NCBI GenBank assembly: GCA_907165275.2
Contig: OU015666.1
Location: 7,036,001-7,100,000 of the forward strand
DNA from: Zygaena filipendulae
Taxonomy: Eukaryota > Arthropoda > Insecta > Lepidoptera > Zygaenidae
Direction of reading: 5' to 3'
Length of the DNA: 64,000 nt
The position numbers and the translations under genes are program-made. How positions within the stretch are numbered: position 1 is the stretch's first letter; every line of letters begins with the position of its first letter. The notes under the pieces were generated by a model. It worked only from the letters and a program-made list of their open reading frames with translations. It did no database searches and was not told the DNA's origin. This document shows, piece after piece, positions 10,541 to 20,340 of this stretch.

Positions 10541-11685
10541 GTATAAGTAGGTATATGATTATTGGTATGAGTTTAGTTATACCAATAATAATATTTCGTG
10601 TATTTTTATTTTTGGATTATATCCGTTTTATTTTCCTCTTTTTTACTTAGTTTAGTTAATAAGTTTTGTATTTTTTTAAGTTAGTTGACTTTTTCTTGCA
10701 TTCATTTCAGGTGAACTTTTGAGATTTTCTCTAGAACTTGTTAACGTAAAACAGGTAAAAGTACCTAGACCACATGTTCACTTGAGACAATCACGGCCCA
10801 CAATATGCAAACTTTGATTCTAATCCCTCAAAAAAACAAACAACAATACATTCAATTCTGTATACACTGTAAGTACATAATCTTAATATCTAAGATTCAA
10901 GATAAATATAAATACCAAACACTAGTACGTACTTACCTACGTATGTTAATCATTATCTAGTAATTACTTACTACTGATTGATTTACTATTAAAATTCAAT
11001 CTGTATAAAAAATCCACAGAAATTTTATTACTTTCTTTCGTACGACTTAGCACTATCCAACATAAGGGTCATATTATTATGTTACGATTACTTACTTGTC
11101 ATCGTATATTTACTATATCCTGCATGTAATGATAGACAGATATATGTATAGTATATGTAAAATAATATATCATAATGTCTTACCTCTATGATATTATACG
11201 TATGTATATGTAATACGATGGTTGATCCGTTCAATAAACAACGATGGTGAGAACATGCGGGTCGTTAAGACTATAGCTAAAATATCACACGGATCTACCA
11301 TTTCTTAATAATAATAGTCTTTTGTACTTAAAATAGTTTGCGAACGATCTAGGTGGGAAAAGCGCTCTTACAGACAAGCTTTGCAAACATGGCGATACAC
11401 TTAGAGCGTTATAGTTTCATTTAAAATTCCGTTTGAAATTGAAGCACAAAAACAATTGAATGTGCGTGAGCGGCGCGAAATACCTACTTAGTAAGCTGTT
11501 TCTCCCACTCGTGAAATTGCATTGCGTAGGCGATGAATGCAGTAATTCTATGTCTGCGAACTGCTTCATTCATCTCGTTCTTAGTTCTTCATTATATAGA
11601 TATCCATTTGCCATGGGCCCGTGATAGCGCTGATCAGCCGACTGGTTCATATTTTAATCGAATCTAATTAACGGGATCAGCATAC
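10541..11685. other. Non-coding; one possible untranslated exon
   Basis: No protein-coding similarity was recognised. At 10711-10754 a 44-base segment is bounded by a strong acceptor (TTCTTGCATTCATTTCAG) and a good donor (ACAG|GTAAAAG). This is compatible with a small 5' untranslated exon, but such pairs also occur by chance. Confidence 0.4.
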
Positions 11686-12233
11686 AATCTTATATATAAA
11701 AATGTCGTGTCGCGGTGTTTGTGGTTAAACTCCTCCGAAACGACTTGACCGATTCTCATGAATTCTCATAAAACCACGGGGAACAGCTATCTCTGGACCT
11801 ACTGAACAGATTTTAAAAATTCTTTCACTTATAGGAAGCTACAGTGATCCTGAGTCACATAAGGTACTTTTTATCACGGAATTCCTGCGGGAACTCCGAA
11901 GTTTGTGAGTTCGTGTATTTGTGATGATTGCGATTGTAGGGGGTAGTTTCTGGATCTACTGAACCGATTTCAAAAATTCTTTCGCTTATAAAGAGCTACA
12001 GTGATTCTGAGTGACATAGGGTGTTTTTATCCCGGGATTCCCGCGGGAACTTCGGAGTTTGTGAGGTTGTAATCTATGGATCTACTGAACCGATTTTGAA
12101 AATTCTTTCACTTATAGATAGGCGTGCACGTTGTCAGGGGTACAGAGAAGGACATAGAGTACTTTTTATCCCGTAATTCCCGCGGGAACTCCGAAATTAC
12201 CGCGGGTGAAACCGCGGGGCACAGCTAGTATAA
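11686..12233 (+). repeat. Tandem/partial copies of the AGCTAGT-family repeat
   Basis: The segment starts with ATATATAAAAATGTCGTG and ends with GAAACCGCGGGGCACAGCTAGT. Within it the block TGATTCTGAGTGACATAGGG / ATCCCGGGATTCCCGCGGGA recurs about three times (roughly 11830-11905, 12000-12070, 12140-12230), each next to a CTACTGAACCGATT block. So this is either a tandemly amplified copy or nested insertions of related copies. Confidence 0.65.
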
Positions 12234-13738
12234 ACATAAAATTATTAAGATGATGCAATTTTTAATAACTAGCATAATTAAATAAAGAAACCCTATATTT
12301 TTTTAAAACTCCAAAAAAACAAGATGCAGTAACAAATAAAAAGAGGGATTAAAGAAGTGCAGGTAGCTACAACATTGGCTACAACCACGGCTACAACTAT
12401 AGGTTGCACCAAAGCATGTAGGTTATCGTCCATCCATGAGTTCGAATGTGGCACGTCTAGTAAAGTTAAAATCTAGATATATGTAGAGCAAAATAAGTCA
12501 ATCAAAAGAGGTAAGAAATTAGGTAGGTTTAGAAGATTTCCTAGGATAATAGGTAAAACAGTAACGCGACTTCTCAGTACCTACTCATGAACAACTTAAT
12601 GAATGTAGCGGAAATAGTACGCAAAGGCCGTAGAATATCAGTTTACTTCTTCAAGACTAGACTAACGTTGACACGGACGTGAGTCTGCTACTATGTAAAT
12701 TAAATACGAAAAAATGTTATTAAAACTCTTTTGAATTTTTTCCTGTGAGTTTCGTTATATGAAAATAATTATTATATTAAACGCACATTAATAATTTTAA
12801 TTGGAAATCAAATACTTAGATAGTCTATGCTACATTATTAAATCACGGTGAGACCTTTTTTTGGGTTATTTCACATTTATAAAGGTCTACTCGTAGCGGA
12901 TGATAAAAAATATGAAGAAAAGGAAACAAAAATAAACTTACTCAAGTCCTGTCACAGGAGACGTTTCTATGGAACTAGCTTTGGAACATGTCAATTTGGC
13001 GAAGATCATAAATCACCGAAAAGGTTTGGGTCTAAGACAAATTTGGGACATGTGCGGTGCAGCTGCAAGGGTCTCCGGATAATTTATTATTATTTGTCAA
13101 CTTTTTTCGTGTAGTTATATTAGTTTACACTTGCTTTATCTGATGAATAATTACTTATACATTTTGTTTAAACGCTATAAAACAATACTGCACTACAGAA
13201 TAACTAATTTTAAGTATTGCCGAGTTATCAGCAGTTTATTATTTTGCAATGCATAATTTACTAAGGTGTACAGGTAGTCGTATCTTAGTGCTGGGGGAAT
13301 ATACCTCTTAACTATATAATTGAATTTCCTTACATAAATGATTGGTTGGAGCGCAGCGCAGATCAATCATAAGTGAATTTCTATCTCTGAAACAGGCACT
13401 TATACGTAGTAACAAAATATTTACATACATTATTTACAATATAACGATATGATCCAAAATATTAGTTGCAATATCAAAAATATACAGGTATGTAGGTCTC
13501 AGACGAAATAAAAAGTAGGTAGGTACGTATAGGAGTAACCAGTAAGTAATGTCGGTATTTGCTGTACCCACACTGAACGGTTCGTGACTAAAATGAAAAC
13601 AACTACCAAAATAATAATGAGCATAATCTTAAATTAAAAATCTAGAAATCAATGAAGCAAAATACGAGTAGGTAATTTCTGATGGTTTCTTGTAACACTA
13701 TAAAAAAAAAAAACTAAATTATAAGTAGGATAAGCTTG
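12234..13738. other. Non-coding, no gene seen
   Basis: AT-rich. An 88-codon open frame at 12848-13114 has no recognisable domain, signal peptide or codon bias and is taken as chance. Confidence 0.5.
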
Positions 13739-13743
13739 AATAC

Positions 13744-13972
13744 TGTAGTATATGCGAGTAAGAAATAAGCATGCACTTGTCGTCTCCTTCGCACGGGCTC
13801 AAGGGTAGATGTGTGTGACGCAAAGAGTTAGTACGTTACCGACCGAGAGACGAGTGTGGTGTGTAAGTACAGTGCTGAGACCGCGTGCGCATGGAGCCGA
13901 TATTATTGGTATTTACGATTAGTCTAAAAGATGTCCCAAGTAAGTAGTATAGTACAACGTTCATCTACTACA
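13744..13972 (+). repeat. 5' LTR (229 bp)
   Basis: TGTAGTA...TACTACA, the same as 19069-19297 base for base as far as I can read. It is more GC-rich than its surroundings (GACCGCGTGCGCATGGAGCC), which is typical of LTR promoter/R regions, but no TATA-initiator pair could be fixed. Confidence 0.9.
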
Positions 13973-15320
13973 TTTTGGCGACGACGGGCTGAATCCGTAA
14001 GTTTTTTTATTTACATAAAATATACCTAAGTACCTACCCATACGTGAGAAAAAAAAAAAAAAGGTAAACGGCTAATGAGGAATGGATAAGTAGAGCTGGT
14101 ATACCTACATAGGTAGGTAATACTAATTATTTAAAACAATGATGTGTTTTCATTTCTCATTAACAATATTCATAGCATTAAATTAACCATTATTGAAAAA
14201 ACCCTAGATGCACGGTCGGCCCGCGACCGTTACCAAGCACTCGGCAATTCTACTTGAGTACCTAGTTATAGAAAAAAAACTATAAACAGTGTTTTGCAAG
14301 TTCAACCTTACGCAGATTGGTTAAAGTTGTTTGTACCCTTCTATCAGTTATTTTCTGTTCTGCGGTGACGATTACTTTCTTTGTATTTTTGTTTATACGA
14401 ACCTCAGACGAAATAAATACGAACGTTGAATTGGTTTCTGGAAGTTTGTCAAATTGAGTTCTAAACACATACTTATACTTATCTCTGAGGTTTTGGGTGG
14501 GGACATGTGATGAATTAATGAAAAAAAAAAATATTTACAGATAAAATTATTTATTATTTGGTTCGAAATGTATTGGTAGAACATTTTATCGAAACGAAGT
14601 AGGTAGCTATGGCGAGCTGCCGGTTTGTGAAATTCATTTGTTTGTGGTATTTACTATGAATCACTCTTGGAACTTGAAAGGTATAATTGTTTCTTTAACT
14701 GACGGTCAACTTAAGCTGTCACGGAGATTTCTTTGTTGGTACCTATCGCGCGACGTACCTATTCTTTAACCACTCTAACTACTTTAAATTTGGAAACATA
14801 GTATGCGTGGCCATCATTGAGCTATTGGGTACTAAACATTACAGCCATGTACTTATAGGTATTTCAGCGGGCCAAGACGTAGCGTTGGCTGCATTTTGTT
14901 TAATTACGTTGATGAATGACTTTGTGTGCTAGCGTCGACAGGTGGCACGGGTTTTCGTACTGGATTGTATCTGTTGAATCTAGGTACTTACCCAACAATA
15001 ACAAACCAAATGATGTTTCCTTAATACTTATATACAACCTTTTATATGACGAGATTCTTATATACCTATGTATATTGACGAATATTGATATCACTTTTAC
15101 TTCTTTAACAAAGTAGATTTGTATGTGTGCAACAGCAGCACGATATATATATATACCATATAAAACTAGGTATCGTATCGGGTCTGTTGAAAGTGGTACC
15201 GATGCCGACGTTTGGAACCGGGATGGCGGTGCGTGTTATAGTGTCATTGTTATTATTATTAGGTATAATACGTAAAGAGTAATTATACTCTTATACCTAT
15301 ATGGGCGAATGATGATGGGC

Positions 15321-15564
15321 GTGATTTCTTCTAGTAAAGTTAGTGAATGGTAATGCTTAAAATCGGTCATTTAATCTATATTTGTGTGTACTTTAAGTAC
15401 CTACACCTAGTCTGGACTGTGTACTTTCAGAAATGAATAGATGTGATTTCTTCTAGTAAAGTTAGTGAATGGTAATGCTTAAAATCGGTCATTTAATCTA
15501 TATTTGTGTGTACTATAAGTACCTACACCTAGTCTGGACTGTGTACTTTCAGAAATGAATAGAT
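15321..15564 (+). repeat. Tandem duplication, two 122 bp units
   Basis: Units 15321-15442 and 15443-15564 differ at only one position I can see (TACTTTAAG against TACTATAAG). They lie in the interior of the gypsy-like element. The duplication is probably recent. Confidence 0.85.
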
Positions 15565-15727
15565 AAATGGAAGTGCAGTGATTTCTTAGTGGCGGAATAT
15601 TGTGTTTTGGCGCCAGGAGCACGTCTTTCATGGATCATGTCGTTATAAAAGGAAGGCTTTGGCTGTAGTATATATTATTACTCTGAGCTTTGGCGTACCT
15701 ATACCTAATCACGTTAAAAAAAAAAAA

Positions 15728-16022
15728 TTGTCTTGTACAATATGCTATCCGGATCTTTGAAGCCGTATCCGGGATTATTATACATATACAAGAAATTAAT
15801 GGTCGTTTGAAGTTCATAGATTTATAATATATAAATCTAGTAAATTAAAGCGTATTAATAATATTAATAATGCCTTGTCGTACAAGATTCTACCCGGATC
15901 GTTGTAGCCGTATCCGAAATGCACATGTAAATTTGTAAATATATATCTACAGTGAATGTTCGTTTGAAGTTCATAGATTTATATGTAAATCTAGTAAATT
16001 AGAGCGTATTAATAATATTAAA
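15728..16022 (+). repeat. Diverged tandem duplication of about 145 bp
   Basis: Two units share GCCGTATCCG, CGTTTGAAGTTCATAGATTT, TAAATCTAGTAAATTA and GCGTATTAATAATATTAA. Unit 1 spans about 15728-15868 and unit 2 about 15875-16022. More diverged than the 122 bp pair just upstream. Confidence 0.7.
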
Positions 16023-16087
16023 TCAAATATATAAATAAATTAATAATATACCTGCATATTATGGTATTATAACGCGAACCAAAGTGG

Positions 16088-16262
16088 GCTGAGCAGATGA
16101 TGCCTGCTCAGTAGCTTGATAAAGATGAATATGACGATGACATGACGAGGACCAGTGGGGGGGCTGAGCAGATGATGCCTGCTCAGTACCTTGAAATTGA
16201 TGTAAATGAGGCTAGTGGGGATAAGCAGACGATGCCTGGTCAGGATGCCTGGTCAGTACTTA
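16088..16262 (+). repeat. Three short repeats with GATGCCTGCTCAGTA
   Basis: GCTGAGCAGATGATGCCTGC followed by TCAGTA occurs at about 16090 and 16161, with a degenerate third copy (AAGCAGACGATGCCTGGTCA) at about 16221. They are interior to the gypsy-like element. Function unknown. Confidence 0.6.
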
Positions 16263-16559
16263 AATGATTTGATATAATGAAGTATAACTAAGCGGATGGC
16301 GTCCGTTCCGTGTCCTGCCACAATCAGAGTTGTCTTGGTTAACAGAAAGATAACTCATGGCAATGACTTTACTTGAATAATTTGACTGGAAAGGTGACGC
16401 AGATTTATTGTCAATACACTGAAAAGGGAAGTTAAGTCTATATATTACCTGGAAGTTACAGAAGTAAATAATGAAATTTAAAGCGGCCAGTTGTAACACC
16501 GAAGAGGGATTGAATTTCAGGAAATTTAATATATACCGCAAGGTCGCGTTAATCTGGAT

Positions 16560-17130
16560 GATCTGGTTGATAAACTGCTGAAAAACAGATGAATTAAAAA
16601 AAAAATTAGTAAAACTGCGGGAAGAAACTGCAAAATGCCGATTTGATGATGCGGAAGATGATAAAATGGAATGATGCAGAATATGACAGAATGGAAAATG
16701 TACTCCAGATGGATTTATACATCTCTATAAGTTTATTATCAAGTCAGGGATATGACCCTACATGATATTATAGCTGAAGGAATTGCAGTAGGACTTATTA
16801 GCCGACAATTAAAAGTTTAGTAAAAAGAAAAAAAAAAAAGTAAGGACATAAGGTGTTTGAAAAAATTAAGGAAAGCGAAAGACAATATTATGTTAAAATT
16901 GGACAATGGCAAAGCGGGTTCCAAATGTGAAAGTTTGATTGATTTGTCAAATAGTGAAAAAATTGAAAAACCGTGAAAAGATAGCAAAATTGAAAAACCG
17001 TGAAAAGATAGGTACAGGCCAGCGACACTCCCTTGAACCAAAAGTTACTATGGATTTATGCGCGAACTTTTTACCAACATTGGAATACTTAACCAAATTT
17101 CTATGGCCGCGTCATACATTGCATTGGTAG
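16560..17130 (+). pseudogene. Decayed interior, possible gag remnant
   Basis: Short stretches such as ELKKKISKTAGRNC/LREETAKCRFDDAEDD in shifting frames look like a charged, helical Gag-like sequence. An open frame at 16939-17130 repeats the unit LKNREKIAK. Frames are broken many times, so this assignment rests only on position between primer site and pol and on composition. Confidence 0.3.
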
Positions 17131-17340
17131 GGTTGGCACAAAATGCTTTCATAGATCGGATCAGCGATTAGTATGGAAGTGCTCTTTCCTTAAAACGTAG
17201 TGATTATTTGCTCAGTGGATAGGTACTTGAAAGTTTGACGTTTAAATTAAAATGTAAAGCCCAGACGTTGAATAGGAAGAACGATGATGAAAGGCGAAAG
17301 ATATTTAAAAAAAAAAAAAAAAAATATACATATTTATACA

Positions 17341-17436
17341 CTAAACAATTGGTTTATTTATAAGTTTTTGTTTTGTTAACACACTGTAGCATTATTCTGG
17401 TATACAATAAAGTACATTCTATCCTATTCTATATGG
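17341..17436 (+). mobile_element. LINE 3' end fragment
   Basis: AACACACTGTAGCATTATTC then TGGTATACAATAAAGTACAT and a TTCTATCCTATTCTAT tail. The same 3' untranslated end occurs on the minus strand at 28455-28540 and 58024-58160 (AACACACTGTAACATTATTT type, with AATAAAG). It is a 5'-truncated LINE insert within the gypsy-like interior. Confidence 0.65.
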
Positions 17437-17775
17437 AAAATGAAGACTAAGTCTCGGGTGAGGGAGTGAGGGAGGAATTGACTAAACAGTGACTCGTTTG
17501 GATCGAGGAACGCAAATAAACATGTTACAAATATGTTAATTGATTCTCTATATGAACATAACTTGTTACCGAAAACACCTGGGATGATGTCAAGGAGACA
17601 GAGAATGTAATATTCTATGTGTTTATGAAAGCACAAAATGATAAAAAAAAAAAAAAAAACTCACTAAACAAGACAAGCATAACCTTATGTATACTACATA
17701 GTTACCTACTTTTTAGAATACAAGAAAATATCTACAGCAACTAAAACGGTATCTGATCTACAGAGTACGGTATCT

Positions 17776-18018
17776 GATCTACAGAGTTTTATGGGATTAC
17801 TAAATTATGTCATAAAATAGATTCTGAATATGACTACCACAAGTGAACTATTACAAAAATTTTTAAGGCACAATTTGGAAGAATTACTAGATGAGCCATA
17901 GGTATAATGGGGAAGCAGATTTCAAGTTGTTGAAGGCAGTTATACTAAGTGATATGCCAGAGTTTACCGAAAAGAAACAGATTTTTAGTTTTAGTACTCC
18001 TTGTAAGAATAACGGAAA

Positions 18019-18020
<2 letters not shown>
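17776..18020 (+). pseudogene. Degenerate gypsy reverse transcriptase/RNase H fragment
   Basis: The plus strand encodes DLQSFMGLLNYV, then a stop, then ILNMTTTSELLQKFLR, matching the pattern at the end of Ty3/gypsy reverse transcriptase (LRSFLGLxNYYRKFIPN...LxxLL). After a frameshift, ADFKLLKAVILSDMPEFTEK follows, matching the FxxLKxxLxxxPVL block that precedes RNase H. A 21 bp unit (GGTATCTGATCTACAGAGTA) is duplicated just upstream (about 17748-17787). At least one stop and one frameshift make it non-functional. The class call for the whole element rests on this fragment. Confidence 0.65.
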
Positions 18021-18062
<42 letters not shown>

Positions 18063-18552
18063 AACAATTTGCAGTCTTCTGCCGTGATAAAGACACACGC
18101 TTGAATCATTGTACCTATACGTTAGTGGCTGACTTTGACTGACTTTAACAGAACGGAGAAGTAGACTGCCAAAACAGAAACATCATTAAATAACGTAAGA
18201 TGTTCCAAATAGAAAAAAAAAAGAACGTGGAAATAATCTCTTCTGAAATATTTAGTCATAGCGAAAATTTAGAGACAGATACATTTCCGATAATATAATA
18301 TTCTAGCCTCTAGAGCATTTATATAGAGACCAAGATATAAAAGAAAGAAGAAGAAGAAGAAAATACATGAAAGAAAGAAAGAAAGATGTAGAGAGAAAGA
18401 AAATAAAAGAAAAAAAAAAGGAAAAAGAAACATGATGCACAGAAAAAATTAAAACCAAAGATAGATTTAGGAACGGGTGAGAAGGTTTACATCAAAAAGT
18501 TCATATACGGCGAAATTAGAGATGAGTAGAGATGTGGAAATTCAGAATGATG

Positions 18553-18606
<54 letters not shown>
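18021..18606 (+). repeat. A-rich interior with two long poly(A) tracts
   Basis: Uninterrupted or nearly uninterrupted A runs lie at about 18021-18060 (40 bases) and 18553-18606 (over 40, one G), with GAA and AAAG runs between. Strongly purine-biased on the plus strand. A few residues such as FAVFCRDKDTRLNHCTY around 18070-18120 may be pol remnants. Confidence 0.7.
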
Positions 18607-18689
18607 TTGAAGGGTGATTGAGGGGTCTAATAAATCCAGGTACCTACGGAAACTGAGAAGGAGACCTCTGAGTTATTGATCACTAATAG

Positions 18690-19010
18690 ATAACAGGGAA
18701 AAATGAAGGCAAAGAAGTAAGATACTTATTAAGAGTAAGATAATTACTAAGAGTGGAAAAATTAAGGCAAAGAAGTAAGATACTTACTAAGAGTAAGATA
18801 ATTACTAAGAGTGGAAAAATGAAGGCCAAAGAGTTGGTAAAATGATAACTATTGTTATTAAATGTAATTGTATTGAGGAAGCGAGGGAAGCGTTGACGAA
18901 CTCGAAATTACTGAGGAGTAATAAGAGTGGAAAATTGTATTGAGGAAGCGAGGGAAGTGTTGACGAACTCGAAATTACTGAGGAGTAATAAGAGTGGAAA
19001 AAATGAAGGT
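18690..19010 (+). repeat. Two short tandem duplications before the 3' LTR
   Basis: AAGTAAGATACTTACTAAGA / GTAAGATAATTACTAAGAG blocks are repeated at about 18715-18765 and 18772-18822. AATTGTATTGAGGAAGCGAG...ATTACTGAGGAGTAATAAGAG is repeated at about 18866-18932 and 18933-19000. They add to the tandemly duplicated character of this interior. Confidence 0.7.
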
Positions 19011-19068
19011 ATAGAAGTAACGAAGTATAGTAATTAATTAATTAACTAATAAAATAATAAGGAAGGGA

Positions 19069-19297
19069 TGTAGTATATGCGAGTAAGAAATAAGCATGCA
19101 CTTGTCGTCTCCTTCGCACGGGCTCAAGGGTAGATGTGTGTGACGCAAAGAGTTAGTACGTTACCGACCGAGAGACGAGTGTGGTGTGTAAGTACAGTGC
19201 TGAGACCGCGTGCGCATGGAGCCGATATTATTGGTATTTACGATTAGTCTAAAAGATGTCCCAAGTAAGTAGTATAGTACAACGTTCATCTACTACA
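19069..19297 (+). repeat. 3' LTR (229 bp)
   Basis: It appears the same as the LTR at 13744-13972, preceded by the purine tract GGAAGGGA and followed by the AATAC target duplicate. Confidence 0.9.
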
Positions 19298-19302
19298 AAT
19301 AC

Positions 19303-20166
19303 TAACAACTATTAGGTATAGGTATATTGCTAACCAAACTCAATTATGACTCCGAAACTCCGAAATTGTATGACGTTGTGAATATTTAAATCAATGACAA
19401 TATATGTATTAATTTAAATAGTATCTAGAAACGTTCTCGTTTGGGTTGATACGTAGGTAGGTACCAGTGTATGTAATATAAATTCTCTTTGGTATTACCT
19501 AATGATATTATAAGTCCTATTTAAAGAAGAGCATTAACTATACTTAAAAATTTGTTGAATACTTAAATACTCGTAATATTTCAAAAAACAATAGGTACCT
19601 ACTTTGTAATAAATAAATATATTTTTTATTATATTATGAAAACAGAGATATTAAATTAGCAACATAAAATTCGACCACCATCTTCATGATGAAGCCTTAT
19701 TTCTGAACAGATATTTATGTAATTAGATAACGAAATGATAATAGTTATCACAAAAGGACAACTTATCAGTTGATCAAACATCTACAACCGCGTGACTATA
19801 ACACAAATAAGGTCAGAACTAAATAAGCGAATGTACCTACTAATAAAAAACATATACCTACCTACTTAATCAAAATTGTAAATTGAGGTAGGTAGGTACT
19901 GAAGGTTTTGAATACGAATCTTTGCATCATCCCTCGACAGCGTCGTTGGTCTTCTAGATAAATCTTTCAATCCCCGCATCAGGATGATGTAATGATTTTA
20001 TAAACATTTTATGTTCATTCTGAGTTTTGGTATGTAGAATAGAATCTATTATAAGTACGTACTTACAACAAAAAAAACGTAGAAGTTCTGTTTAGTTAGG
20101 ACCTGAAAACGTTTCGGATGATGTCCAAGCATTACAAATCTAATAATATTAATCAATGGATGGATG
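19303..20166. other. Non-coding, no gene seen
   Basis: AT-rich sequence with GTAGGTA motifs. No recognisable coding frame or repeat boundary. Confidence 0.5.
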
Positions 20167-20340
20167 ATTATTATAAATGCGAATGTGAGTTTAGTTGTTT
20201 CTTTATTATTCTTTCACGCCTTAATCACTGAACCGATCATGATGAAACTTTGCATACACGTTGTCAGGGGTACAGAGAAGGACACAGGGTACTTTTTATC
20301 GCGAAATTCGGGGGGTAAAACCGCGGGGAACAGCTAGTAA
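20167..20340 (+). repeat. AGCTAGT-family interspersed repeat
   Basis: It starts ATTATAAATGCGAATGTGAG and includes CACTGAACCGATCATGATGA, CATACACGTTGTCAGGGGTA and AAAACCGCGGGGAACAGCTAGT. Internally shorter than other copies. No protein coding. Confidence 0.75.

Larger units (their letters stand above)
13739..19302 (+). mobile_element. Ty3/gypsy-like LTR retrotransposon, identical LTRs, decayed interior
   Basis: Two LTRs of 229 bp (13744-13972 and 19069-19297) read as identical. Each starts TGTAGTA and ends TACTACA, a perfect 7 bp inverted end. AATAC flanks both sides (13739-13743 and 19298-19302), a 5 bp target duplication. TGGCGACGACGGGCTG starts 3 bases after the 5' LTR (13976), with the TGG expected of a tRNA primer-binding site. 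The purine run AATAAGGAAGGGA stands directly before the 3' LTR as polypurine tract. The 5.1 kb interior is A-rich and full of stops. A gypsy-type reverse-transcriptase/RNase H remnant at about 17776-18020 sets orientation and class. It has no intact gag or pol, so it cannot move by itself. Confidence 0.85.

Noticed and set aside
12848..13114. 88-codon open frame
   Set aside because: No family resemblance and no gene signals. The upstream sequence is ordinary AT-rich DNA.
15321..16262. Possible CRISPR-like or satellite array
   Set aside because: Only two or three copies of several different units, all inside a eukaryotic LTR element; no repeat-spacer pattern.
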